From Azolla caroliniana (taxonomy: Eukaryota > Polypodiophyta), in NCBI GenBank assembly GCA_043228905.1, contig JBHGNT010000003.1, forward strand, positions 21,638,001 through 21,702,000: 64,000 nucleotides of DNA, written 5' to 3'. The notes below the pieces were generated by a model, which had not been told where the DNA came from, did not search any database, and saw nothing but the letters and a program-made list of their open reading frames with translations. Of this stretch, positions 42,471-54,200 are shown one piece after another. The position numbers and the translations under genes were made by a program. Numbering within the stretch: position 1 is the first letter of the stretch; each line of letters starts with the position of its first letter.

Positions 42471-43649
42471 AATGTACGATAGAGGCGAAGCAGAAGAAAC
42501 CTTGTACCATAATTAGGAAGTTTTGTTTCTCCGACAACGGAGGGTGTACGATAGTCGGCGTCGTTGGCCGAGAAAAGACAAGGGCGGAAGAGCGGCTTCG
42601 GGCGTGCAGAGTTCTCGGGCCCAGCGAGGAAATCAACGGAGCCGTGGAGGCGGTCTCCTTCGACGATACCTTGGGAATACTGCGAGAGGTGGTCGGAGAG
42701 GGCCTTAAAGAGGACCAGACGATACCGGTTTGTTCAGAAGAGATGTACGAAGTCATCGTGGACTTCAGTCAAGGGCTCGAGTCGGAACGGATGGCCCGGG
42801 TTAACACGAAGTACAAGACTGTGGACCGGAAGGTAAGGCCAGTCGCGGCACCCTTACCGGAGGGCAGCGAGTTGCGAATCAAGGGGGTCGCGTCGGACCC
42901 CAGTTTACGAGATCCGGCCTATATAGGACACACCTTCACCGACAGAATGCTACAGGAGCTCAAAATCGGTGGGGGCGGGTTCCTACTGCCGGCGGAAGTC
43001 AACCGGTTTCGGAGAATGCTCGGAAAACACGGGAAAGCCTTCGCATTCTCACCGGAAGAGATCGGGTGTGTAGACCCGACAGTCGTGAAGCCATTGGTGA
43101 TATTCACGGTATCTCATGTGCCGTGGAATCTCAAACCAATTCTGGTACGAAGAGCTCACATCCCAGAGCTGATGGAGCTATTGAGGCAGAAAATCGATAT
43201 GGGCATCCTCGAACCGTCGAGTGCCCCGTACTCGAACCTGTGGTTTACCGTACCGAAGAAGAACGGGACGTTGCGCTTCATTCAAGACCTGCAGCCGGTC
43301 AACAGAGTGACCATTCGGAACGCAGGAATCGGACCAACGATAGACGAGTTTGCGGAGGCCTTCGCCGGAAGGTCGATCTACTCGATCGGTGATCTGTACT
43401 CGGGGTACGATCAGTTCCAACTAGCCGTAGAGAGCAGAGACATTACGAAGATGCGGACTCCTCTCGGCCTAGTGCGGATGTGTACCCTGCCACAAGGAGG
43501 GATGAACTCAGTGGCCCACATGGTGAATGCAATGAACAACGTGTTGAGGGATTGTATCCCGGACATCACCATGCCATTCTTGGACGACATCCCGATCAAG
43601 GGATGTCCGGTGGAAGACAAGGACGAAACGATCGGACCGGACGGATGTC
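42414..43649 (+). pseudogene. G6 pol fragment: linker and most of RT
   Basis: It is open from the frameshift site (first ATG 42428): VGREKTRAEERLRAC, then VPKKNGTLRFIQDLQPVNRV, then MPFLDDIPIKGC. It is cut at GPDGC (43649), and the frame then runs into an LTR fragment, so the last 90 residues of the apparent ORF (to 43927) are not pol. Confidence 0.85.
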
Positions 43650-44160
43650 ACTTCTTCTTCTTCTTCTTCTTCTGGCGGGGAAGTCGACCGTTGAGGGTTG
43701 TCTCTGCTAGGTCTCCTGTGCAAGACCCCGCTCTGCGTGACGAGCCCGAGAGCTCCCCGGACGGCGGCTTGGCAGCAGACTGCTACTGTAACCTACCCTA
43801 CCATGGTCCGGCTCGAAGCCGGGGTTGCATTCTTTCCCTTGTAATACTTACATTTGCGTTTTTCTGTGCATATTCGTGTCTCTGTTGGTGTCGGGCGCTT
43901 CCCCTTTCTTGCATTTCCTGTACATAAGGGTGTGAGTCGGGTCGGCCTATGTGTGTGTGTGTGTGTGTGTGTGCGTGTGTGTGTGTGAGCCGATGTCAAG
44001 CACGCGCTCCCTCTCTTTCTCTCTCTCCCTTCGGTTGCTTCCACTGTGCTTCTGGGATGCCCCGGAAACGGTGAAGTACGACCTCCTACGCTCCGTCACT
44101 CCCTAGTCCAAGACCCCCGTGGTCCCGCCTTTCTCCACGCACGCACGTAACAACGCAACA
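43650..44160 (+). repeat. Gypsy LTR fragment (G2a type), 3' part
   Basis: It is the inverted counterpart of 15720-16200 with high identity, including a (GT)n tract (43951-43986) and the end CAACGCAACA at 44160. The 5' part is lost at the junction with G6 pol. Confidence 0.8.
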
Positions 44161-44932
44161 ACGTCTACAAGTTCATCCATTCTGGCTCCATCTATGGGTT
44201 GAGCCACTTCATCATCCCTTGGTCTTTGGGCTTGTGGCTCTTGTTTCGCATTGTGAGCTTGCCAGCCAATCTGAGCTGCAACATTTGATCTTGTCTCATT
44301 GTCCCATTGTCGACGCTTATCAAAACGTCCACAAGCTCTCTTCACTACTGCCCAATCAGAAATGAGGCCTTCATCATTCTCTAATAGTAGTCCAAGATCT
44401 CTTCGATCTTTTTCATCTACTGATTTGATAAATAGGAGCACCTTGTTGGAATCGAGAATCATTTGTCAAGTGCAGGCAGACGATCAAATCTTTGCTCGAA
44501 CTCGTGGAGCGTCGCACTCGCACTCAACTCTTTGTTAGAAGACTCCACCCAGTCCATTAAATCTTTCTTCTTCATTCGAGATGAGTCACCAAACCCATAT
44601 TCTTCAAGTAAACTTCGTTCGAAAGATGACCATTCAGGATTGACCTCTTGTAGCTCTAGGACCCAAGAGTAAAGACTTGAAGTTACAATCCTTGAGAAGC
44701 TTGCCACTTGTCTGGCCATAGAAATACCCTTTTTCCGCATTTCTGTTTTGTAGGTTTCAAGGTATCGTGTCACATCTCTACCATCAAAGCATCCGTTGCC
44801 ATCCACGATCCTATCGATGACAACTTCAAGGCCTGCAACGTTGTCTCTCTCCTGAAGCATTTGGTCCATCATCCTCGCCATTGCTTGTGCTAGACTTTCA
44901 TTAGAGTCTCTAGCACTTGAAGTTCCGTTCAT
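44161..44932 (-). pseudogene. Gypsy G3 gag, N-terminal part
   Basis: The minus strand starts at 44932: MNGTSSARDSNESLAQAM, then NGCFDGRDVTRYLETYKTEM, then DLMDWVESSNKELSASATL. A frame change near 44460 leads to LLFIKSVDEKDRRDLGLLLE. It has the same block order as G1 and G5 gag but a distinct sequence. It is cut at the LTR fragment ending at 44160. Confidence 0.8.
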
Positions 44933-44947
44933 CCTCCCTTGTCGTTC

Positions 44948-44965
44948 TTCACGTCGGGTTCACCA
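44948..44965 (-). promoter_or_regulatory. G3 primer-binding site
   Basis: The minus strand reads TGGTGAACCCGACGTGAA, the gypsy site common to this window. Confidence 0.8.
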
Positions 44966-44971
44966 AATTGA

Positions 44972-45420
44972 TGTCGCAGAAATCCACGCCTGCGGGTCGG
45001 TCAAAAGGGACCATTGGGGTCTTTGACCAAGGAGGATGGATCAGATGACTTGTGCTTGTAAGGAATCGACCGTTGTTTAGGTTTACAATCGGGTCGTTCT
45101 TGTTGTCCAAGATGCCTATGTGGGTTGACTGAGAGAGAGAGAGAGAGAGAGAGAATAAAGGGATTGTGAAAATATTTACCGCACCACAAAGATGTCGTGA
45201 AGCACGCGACACATGTGCCAAACGTTGCGATGTGCACGTTACACGTGTGCAGACAAGCATCGGCCTCTATCCGCAAGTGGTGATGGAGGAGCGAAAGGAT
45301 CGTTCAAGACAATGGAATGGCGGAAGGACTAGCACATGTGAGAAGTATTAAAGATAGATTGATAGATAGATATGGACGAGAATTCCAATTCCCGGTTTGA
45401 ACTTTTGACTTTAAAGTTGA
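44972..45420 (-). repeat. G3 5' LTR, proximal part, split by C2
   Basis: It begins TGTCGCAG in plus view and contains a (GA)n tract (45129-45154). C2 is inserted at 45420 with GTTGA duplicated; the LTR resumes at 56588 and ends CTTCACGACA at 57117. The reconstructed LTR is about 980 bp. Confidence 0.7.
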
Positions 45421-45806
45421 TGTAGAAAGTAGCGTGCGGAAACAGGTATGAAGACCGAACAGAAGGAAGGAAACTCAGGTTCAATGGAGAGCTTGGGCTT
45501 ACACGGTATACGCAGGAGAGACAGAGAGAGTAGACACAAAAAATATATTCAACAATAATACTCCTGTCTGTACATAAGACGTGCTCAGTGAACACTTTTA
45601 TACAAGTCCTAGAAGGACTGACCGAAGTACTGACAGTACTTCAATGCTCATTAAGAGCTCCTACACTAACTCCCAAATATATTCCTCACGGAATATCTTT
45701 CCTAACGAACTCCCGGTTTACGCACTCAGCCTAACCGATCGGTCCCAACCGATCCGGTCCTCGCTTCTTTAGCCGATCCGGCCGATGTTGAGCTTGTCTC
45801 TCAACA
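45421..45806 (-). repeat. C2 3' LTR
   Basis: It is 386 bp, TGTAGAAAG...CTCAACA in plus view. The neighbouring CTCCCCCTCAAG (45807-45818) is the PPT on the minus strand. Confidence 0.93.
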
Positions 45807-46364
45807 CTCCCCCTCAAGCTCAACTTGAGGCTCTTCGGGATCTTCACAGCGCTGGTTCCTCCTGGCTTCTTGCCTTGCTCGCGCTCCTCGACCTGTTCGA
45901 CTACGCGCGCTTCGACCCTTCCGGTCGCTTGTCTACTCATGCGACCTTTATCAGCTCTTCTGTTGTTGCGGTGTTGACGCTTCTCCTGCTGCCTTTTCTT
46001 CTGCTTGGGCCTCGGTTGATTCAGCATATCTGAATCAAAAATCCGAACCGACTCGGCTACCTCCGATCGGTTTTCGCTCTCGTCCGATTTGGCAGTATCC
46101 AACTCGTCTTCGGTCTTCTCGCCCTCGATGGTGTCATCTCCCCCATGCGTGGTTGGCTTCGGCTCTCTCCTTCGGCTGCTCCCCTTTTGTCCTCTTCCGA
46201 ACTTTTCCGCGGGTCCGCCCTCGGCTTCTTCAGCTGATCCGAAGTCGCCCTCGGCTTCTTCAGCAGATCCGAAGTAGTCGAACTCGACAAACGAGTCAAC
46301 CGACTCGGTGGTGTTGCGGTCTCCGCTCCTTTCCTGCTGCCTTGCTTGGTCGTTCGGGACTGCT
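45807..46364 (-). other. C2 3' extension between two PPT-like tracts
   Basis: About 560 bp lie between CTTGAGGGGGAG at the end of the RNase H gene (46376-46365, minus) and a second CTTGAGGGGGAG beside the LTR (45818-45807). The pol frame stays open throughout, adding about 200 Arg/Lys- and Glu-rich residues with a GSAEEAEG repeat and KQKKRQQEKRQHRNNRR. Typical copia pol ends soon after RNase H. Whether it is translated or a 3' UTR is unknown. Confidence 0.6.
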
Positions 46365-49300
46365 CTCCCCCTCAAGTTTGGCATGTCGAGGTGATGCAAT
46401 CCGAGCGCACCGGAGAATTGCCGCAACTTGTCCAGACCAAGGGGCTTAGTGAAGATGTCGGTAGTCTGCCGATCCGTCGGAACGTACTGAAGTTTGACTT
46501 CACCGGAAAGGACACGCTCACGGACGAAATGGTAGTGCACCTCAATGTGCTTGGTCCGTGCGTGGAAAATGGGGTTTTTCGCGAGTTGGATGCTGCTGAG
46601 GTTGTCGCAATAGATCATCGTCGGATCTGACACCTCCTCTTGCAGGTCCTTAAGTAGCCGCTTCAACCATATGGCTTCGCATGTCGCGACAGCCGCTCCT
46701 CGGTACTCAGCTCCAGTGCTCAACAGTGCAACTGTCGGCTGCTTCTTACTGCTCCACGCGATCGCGGCACTCCCGAGGGAGAACGCGTATCCAGACGTGG
46801 ATCGCCGATCGGCGGCGTTGCCAGCCCAATCAGCATCGGTGTAGCCAACTAACTGCGCGGCTGCACCGGTCCGATATAGCAGTCCTCGGTCCTTAGTGTC
46901 GTTGACATACCGAAGTATGCGTTGCGCACACTGAAGGTGCTCCTCGGTAGGTCGCGCCATGAACTGACTGATCACCCCGACCGGATAACTGAGGTCTGGT
47001 CAGGTGATGGTCAAGTATATGAGGCTTCCGACAATTTGGCGGAACCTTGTCGAGTCGCATACCTTTCCCGTATCGGGACGAAGCTTGACGGTTCTGTCCA
47101 GAGGAGTCGCGACAGACTTACAGTCGGCCATCCCGAGCTTGAAGAGCATACTCAGCACGTAATGACATTGGCTGATCAATATGCCTTCGGGGGTACGGAT
47201 CACTTCGATCCCGAGGAAGTAATGAAGGTCCCCCAGATCCTTCATGTCGAACGATGCCGCAAGCTGGAGCTTCACGCGGTTGATTTCACCGAGGTCGGCG
47301 CCGGTGATGACCAAGTCATCAACATATAGTAAAATACTAACCGGTCCGAGTCGACCTTTTCGGATGAACAGGGAAGAGTCCGATTTTGTCGTGATGAAGC
47401 CCATCCGACGTAGTTGTTGCGTGATCTTCGCGTTCCAGGCACGGGGCTTGCTTCAGTCCGTAAAGGGACTTCTTTAGTCGGCATACTGTCGAGGAGTTCG
47501 TTCCAGAGTGAAATCCGGGGGGCTATACCATGTACACATGTTCCTCAAGGTCACCTTGCAGGAACGCATTCTTTACATCCATCTTATGTAAGTGCCACCC
47601 CTTCGCCGCAGCTACTACGAGCAAAACACGGACGGTCGTCATTTTCGCGACCGGCGCAAACGTCTCATCGTAGTCGATGCCGTGTTTCTGCGCGTAGCCC
47701 TTTGCGACTAGCCGAGCCTTGTACCGGTTGACCGAGCCATTGGTGTTGTACTTGACTTTGTACACCCATCTACACCTGATCGGCTTCACACCCTTCGATG
47801 CGTCAACCAGGTCCCAGGTCTCGTTCTCCGCCAATGCGTGCATCTCTTCCTCCATCGCGGCACGCCAATTCGCGTCCTTCGCCGCTTCTGCGTAGCTCTC
47901 CGGCTCACGCACTTCCGCTACACGGGTCATGTACGCATAATGATGCGCCATGTACTCGTTGTATCCGAACCGCAAAACAGGATTCTTCTGGCGGGTAGAT
48001 CGACGTAATCTCACATTAGCCGATGTCGAGGCCTTCTCGGTCGACGCGGTCTTCACCTTTAAAGACCTGTCACCGGTTCCCTCGGAGTCGGACTCGCGTC
48101 GGTTTGACTCGTTCCTATCCTTGCCGGAATCCAACACCTTCTTCTTCCCTTTCTCTTTACGCGTAAGCCGTCTCCTCGGCTTCCTGCGCGGGAAGTGCAC
48201 GGCCGAGTCTCCACTACTCGTCGGTTCTTCATCGGACTGGTCGTACCGAGTCAGTCGTCCAATCGGTCCACTTAACCGGAGTGAAATCGGACTCTCTTCG
48301 TGGGTCTCGATTTCGGGCTCATCCGAAGGAATCTCGGCCTCGCTGACCTTATCGTCAGAGCTCGGATTGGAGTTGGGGTTCGGAGTCGGGGGCTGGTACC
48401 AGGACGCGGACTCGTCAAACACAACGTCGCGGCTGACACGCGCTTGTTTGGTGCGAGGGTTATAGCACTTATAACCCTTCTGCTCGTCCGAGTAACCGAC
48501 CAAAATGCATTTCTCGGCCTTTGAGTCTAGCTTCCTCCTTTTCTCCTTTGGTATATGCACATACGCAATGCTACCGAACACCCTCAAGTGTCGCAAGTTC
48601 GGCTTCGTTCCGAAGTATAGCTCGTGCGCCGACACTTTGTCTCTGATCCAGTTCTGGATGTATACCGCAGTCCTTACCGCCTCGGCCCAATAGAACTTGG
48701 GCAAGCTCTTCTCCTCCAGCATTGCCCGTGCCGCTTCCACAACTGACCGATTCTTCCTCTCGGCCACGCTGTTCTGCTCTGGCGTGTATCTACAACTGAA
48801 TTCGCGCTAAATTACCATTTGTTGTAGATAACCGTTGAATTGACCGGAAAAGTACTCTTTCCCGCCATCTGACCGCAGACACTTGATCTTTCGTCCCGTT
48901 TCCGTTTCCATGAACCCTTTGAGGTCCCGGAAACAGTCGAATACTTCGCTCTTCCTCTCAATGAGGTAGATCCACGTGTGTCGCGTGTGGTCGTCGATGA
49001 AGGAGACGAAATATCGGCTCCCGCCAAGACTAACGTTTTGTGCCGGCCCCCATACATCGGAGTGTATAAGGTCGAGCTTATTCCGGCTCCGATTTCGCTC
49101 GTTGGGGAAGGGAAGTCGGTGTTGCTTCCCGATCTGGCAGGCTTCACAAATTTGTGCCTTTCGGCCACTAAATTTGGGCAATCCGAATACTACCTGTTTC
49201 GATTGCAGATCTTGAAGCCGTTGGTGGTTGACGTGGCCTATCCGCTTGTGCCACAAGTCGATGTCCGACTCGGTCTTTTGTCCCGTCGCGAACATTGCGG

Positions 49301-50539
49301 TGCCGCCGTCAATGGAGTCGAAGATGAACATCCTCCCGTCTCTGCGCCCTTGCGCAATCACATGGCCTTCTTCCTCAATGAAGCACCCGAGGTGTGTAAA
49401 CCGAACCTCCATCCCTTGGTCGACGATCTGTCCGACCGAGACCAAGTTTTTCGTGATTGTCGGAACGTGCAGCATGTTCATGAGTTTCCCTTTCTGCCCG
49501 ACATGGCTAAGGGGAACTTCTCCGACATTCGCGATCGGATGCGGAGTGTCGTCTCCTGTTGCGACTACTCTAGGTTGTATCGGTTTTTCAAGGTACAAGA
49601 ACCACTCCTTATGGCTCGTCATGTGGTTTGACGCGCCGGAGTCTACGTACCACACCTCGTCCGATCTCGGGGTGCTCTGTTTCATTGCGTTTGCTTCGTG
49701 TCTCGTCTCGAAGACAGACCCTTCTCCAACTCTCCCGGAGTCTTTGGCGTAGTGCGATTGCTGCCGATTTCCCTTGTGGGTATGTCCGGAGCCGTTTCCG
49801 GAACCGGTTCTCTCCGAATCGGCGCGCTTCTTCCAGCACTCACTTTCCCTGTGGCCTTTCTTACTACAGTACCAGCACTCCGCGATGGCCTTCCCTTCCC
49901 GGTTCTCATCGCTTCGACTCCCCCTGTTTCCGGAGGGTCCGGAGTTGCTGTCGGCATCACTTCGGTGCCTTCTTCCTTGATCTCGTCGGCCGCCTTCATT
50001 GCGCCTCGACTCGCCTCGTCCTCCACGTCCACGGGGCCTATCTCCCTCCATGTACAGCATTCTGTTGTCGGCGTGCGTGCTTGTAGACGCACCCGCGTGA
50101 TTCTCCTCTACCAGGAGCATCGACTGTAAGTCGAAAAAGGACGGCGTATTCTCCCGGGTACACACAACCGTTCAGAACGCTCCGAACTTCGACGCCAAAC
50201 CTCCGAGACAGATATGGACCATCGCGCTCTCCTCGATGTTCACCTCTATGGAGGCGAGGGAGTCGCAGATATCCTTGATCTTCGAGGTATAGTCCGCCAC
50301 CGACAAATCGCGTTGTCGTAGGTTGCTCAACTCCTGTCGGAGCTGAAGCTTCCTGGTTGTGGTGCTCGCGGCGAAAATCTTCTTCAGATTTTCCCACGCA
50401 CCCTTCGGCGTCTTTGCATCCCGAACATAGCTCAATAGTTGTTCGCCCACACACGACGCGAAGAAGTATAATACCCTGCTCGCCGATTGCTCCCACGACG
50501 GGAAGTCTCTGTGTGTTGATTCGGGTGCCGCGTCATTAG
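46365..50539 (-). pseudogene. gag-pol: C2 gag (rest), protease, integrase, RT, RNase H
   Basis: From the C3 boundary the minus strand reads gag (WENLKKIFAASTTT), CCHC CWYCSKKGHRESEC and protease YVDSGASNHMTSH. It continues with the integrase finger and core ([39 protein letters not shown]), RT ([21 protein letters not shown]) and RNase H (YTDADWAG). Breaks are TGA 50172-50174, TAG 48807-48809, TAG 47523-47525, a frameshift near 47430 and TGA 47000-47002. Two stops are CGA-to-TGA and the TAGs fit CAG-to-TAG. It is non-functional as it stands. Confidence 0.9.
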
Positions 50540-50601
50540 TGTTGGGATTTCGGTCCCTCCGGATGGGATGTCCGGAGATGAATGACGGCAAGCCCGGTTG
50601 C

Positions 50602-50742
50602 GGTTACGGTGCCGGATGATGAAGACCCCGGCTACGGTGCCGGATGATGAAGACCCCGGCTATGGAGCCGGATGATGAATACCCCGGCTACGGAGCCGGA
50701 TGCTGAAGACCCCGGTTACGGAGCCGGATGACGAATGTACCC
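50602..50742 (+). repeat. Five 28-bp tandem repeats in the C3 U3
   Basis: The unit is GGCTACGG, then (T/A)GCCGGATGATGAAGACCCC. Starts are 50602, 50630, 50658, 50686 and 50714. It lies about 95 bp upstream of the TATA box, as tandem U3 enhancers do in other LTR elements. The copy in the 3' LTR is at 55387-55527. An enhancer role is an inference. Confidence 0.85.
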
Positions 50743-50835
50743 GGAGGGAGATCCGGATGCGGGGACATATTTGTGAATATGTTTGCCAAGAGCCCTTGAG
50801 GCTATATTTGTAAATAGCCCGAAAGTCATATGTGT

Positions 50836-50843
50836 ATAAATAT
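50836..50843 (+). promoter_or_regulatory. C3 LTR TATA box
   Basis: TATAAATA, about 300 bp into the LTR, preceded by AT-rich sequence with repeated TTTGTAAAT/TTTGTGAAT words. Confidence 0.65.
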
Positions 50844-51212
50844 GACTTAGGGCAAACAGTTTATGTTGTTGCTCATTTTTTTCTGTTTTCCACTAAGAGG
50901 GAGCGAAGTGAGAGCAGCCGAGAGAGAGTGAGAGAGAAAGAGGAAGGAAGAGGTCGACGCCTCTGTGTAATACCGCCGCCTGTGGCGAGGACAGTGAGCT
51001 CAAGGTCGTCGCCTTGCAGCTCGCCATTGTACATTCCCGCGTATAGTGATAGTTGGAGTCTTGCACTCCCGTGGTTTTTCCCATTTAGGGTTTTCCACGT
51101 AAAACATCCAGTGTACCCTTCTCTCTATTGTTTTCGTGCATTGTTGTATTTCCCGTTTTCTGTGAATCGATCCAGTTCCTCGGTTGTGGCCGAGCACGGA
51201 ATTTCGACAAAG

Positions 51213-51224
51213 TGGTATCAGAGC
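51213..51224 (+). promoter_or_regulatory. C3 primer-binding site (initiator tRNA-Met)
   Basis: TGGTATCAGAGC lies 3 nt after the LTR. The leader to the ATG at 51241 is only 16 nt. Confidence 0.92.
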
Positions 51225-51240
51225 GACGGTAACACAGAAA

Positions 51241-54200
51241 ATGGAAGGCGCCGGTAGTGGGCCTCCGGGCATGATGGTGCTGAATGCGCAGAATTACGCC
51301 GACTGGAAGATCAAGATGGAGGATCTTCTGATTGTTCGGGACCTGTACGAACCGATTGACAGGTCGGAAATACCGAAGGGGGTACTTGAGTCGGAGTGGA
51401 AGCTCCTGAACCGGAAAGCCGTAGCGACGATCCGACAATATGTCGATGTAAGCGTTCTACAGCATGTGGCGAACGACACCAACGCATATGAGATGTGGCG
51501 GAAGCTGTCGGGCCTCTATGAGAGGAAGAATGCGTTGAACCGGACCTCCCTGATGAGGAAGATAGTGAACCTCAAGTACCGGGACGGCGAGAGTATGGTG
51601 GAACACGTAAGCACGTTCATGGGATTCGTGAACCAGCTTGCGGCGATCAAGTTCCCGTTGGAGGATGCAATGCAAGCCATCATCCTGATGTGTACATTGC
51701 CGGACAGCTGGGAGAACTTGGTGGTGACTCTCAGCACCTCCTGCACCGAAGATAACTTGTCTCTACAAACGGTAAAGACAAGTATTTTGAACGAAGAAGC
51801 GCGTCGGAGAGATAAAGAACCGGTCTCCGACTCGAAGGCGCTGCTTACCGAATCGGAACGGGGAAGACAGTGGAACCGGAGTCCGCAAAGACGGGAGAAG
51901 TCGGGGACCCGGTCGCAGTCAAGAGGAAGGCCAACATGCTTCCACTGTGGGAAGCCGGGGCACTTCCGGAAGAATTGTCGGCATTACCGAAAGGACAACG
52001 GAGCCGACGACACCGATTCGAAGAAATCACCGGAGAGAAACGGTGCATACCGGGGAGCCATGGACCGGAGAGGTCCGGATCGGCGAGGGCAGGACCGGAA
52101 AGGAACGACGGCACTCGCGGCAAGTGAAGAAGAGATAATGCTTATTACCGAAGAGAGGGAGCTGAACCTTGCCGGTGTAGAGATGACCTGGGTGGTCGAT
52201 TCCGGAGCGTCGTTCCACCTGACCCCGGAGAAGAAATACTTCTCATCCTACACAGCCGGTGAGCACGGCTGTGTCCGGATGGGAAATGAAGGTACGTGCC
52301 GGATAGCCGGCATAGGAGACGTGTGGCTGATGACATCAACCGGATGCAAGATGCTGCTGAAGGATGTGCGACACGTTCCGGAGGTCCGATTGAACCTGAT
52401 CTCGGCCGGGAGGCTAGATGATGAAGGCTACACGGGTAGCATCCGGAACGGTGTCATGAAGTTCAGCAAGGGGAGCCTGATAGTGGCTCGGGCCCGGAAG
52501 GTCAACACACTGTACCTGATGAATTCCCGGCTATGTCTGGAAGAGCTGAATGTGGCAGCCGACACTGCCGGTGAGCTGTGGCACAAAAGACTGTGCCACA
52601 TGAGTGAGAAGGGGATGAAGAGGCTTGCAGAAGACAACCTCATTCCAGTGAAGCATGTGCACCTGGAGAAGTGCACCGACTGCCTGGCCGGTAAGCAAAA
52701 CCGGACCTCCTTCCACTCAAGGCCACCGACGAGACGTAGCGCACCATTGGAGTTGGTGCACACCGATGTGTGTCAGGTAGAAACGAAGTCGCATGGCGGA
52801 GCCCAGTACTTCGTAACATTCATTGATGATCACAGCCGGAAGCTGTGGACGGCACCGTTGAAGACAAAGGACCAAGTATTGTCCGTCTTCAAAGAACTCC
52901 ACGCGAGAGTGGAAAGGGAATCCGGCAAGAAGCTGAAAGCGATACGAGCGGATAACGGAGGGGAATACCGGGGGCAGTTCCAGGAGTACTGTCGCTCGAA
53001 GGGAATCCGGCTCGAGTTTACTGTGCCGAAGACGCCGGAACTAAACGGGTTGGCCGAGAGGATGAACCGGACCATAATGGAGAGGGTCCGGAGTATGCTG
53101 GCGCATGCGAAATTACCCAAGGGGTTTTGGGCTGAGGCAATGTCGACGGCGACATACGTGATAAACAGATCACCCTCAGTACCTTTGGACGGAGACACGC
53201 CGCAGAAAGTGTGGACCGGTAAGGAAGTGTCCTACCGGCATCTGAAGGTGTTCGGGTGTCTCGCATACGTGCATGTGGCAAAGGACCGGAGAGGAAAGCT
53301 AGATCCAAAGACCCGGCCATGCATATTCCTCGGTTACGGCGACGACGAGTTCGGCTACCGAGTATGGGACCCGGTGGACAAGAAGATATTCAGGAGTCGA
53401 GACATCATCTTCATGGAGGACAAGACACTCGCCGACTGGGAGTCGGAGAAGAAGATGAAGAGCTCAAAGTCGACCGGTGAGGATAAACTCTACGTGGAGC
53501 AGTCCCGACCGGCAAGGGACCGGTTAGCACTCGAGGATCCGGCCGAAGACGGTGAAGAAACAGAACCGGCCGAAGAAGATGAAAATGATACCGGAACCGG
53601 CCCCGATCCCGAAATGGATTCGGATGAAGAAGAATCGGAAGAACCGGTTACCGAAGCTCCGGAACGGAGATATCCTCTAAGAGAGAGAAGGGCCCCCCGG
53701 AGATTTCCGGAACCAGAGCACGTGCTGCTAACCGACGAGGGGGAGCCGGAGAGCTTTGAAGAAGCAAAGCATGACACCCAGAGCCGCAGGTGGTTGAGTG
53801 CCATGCAGGACGAGATGGATTCCCTGCATGAGAACCACACATATGAACTTGTGGAGTTGCCGAAAGGAAAGCGGGCACTTCGAAACAAGTGGGTGTTCAA
53901 GCTGAAACCGGGAGATGCCGGAAACCCCCCGAGATACAAAGCCAGGATCGTGGTGAAGGGGTTTCAGCAGAAGAAGGGCGTCGACTTCGACGAGATATTT
54001 GCCCCGGTAGTGAAGATGACCTCCATCCGGACGGTGCTGAGCATAGCGGCAAGCATGGACCTCGAGGTAGAACAGATGGACGTGAAGACGGCATTCCTTC
54101 ACGGTGACCTCGAAGAAGAGATCTACATGCAGCAACCGGAAGGATTCGAGAAGAAAGGGAAGGAGCACCTGGTATGCCGGTTGAAGAAGAGCCTTTACGG

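Larger units (their letters stand above)
50540..51209 (+). repeat. C3 5' LTR
   Basis: It is 670 bp, TGTTGGG...CGACA. U3 has five 28-bp tandem units at 50602-50742. The TATAAATA box is at 50836-50843. A single telo-box-like TTTAGGGTTTTCC lies near 51086. Confidence 0.95.
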
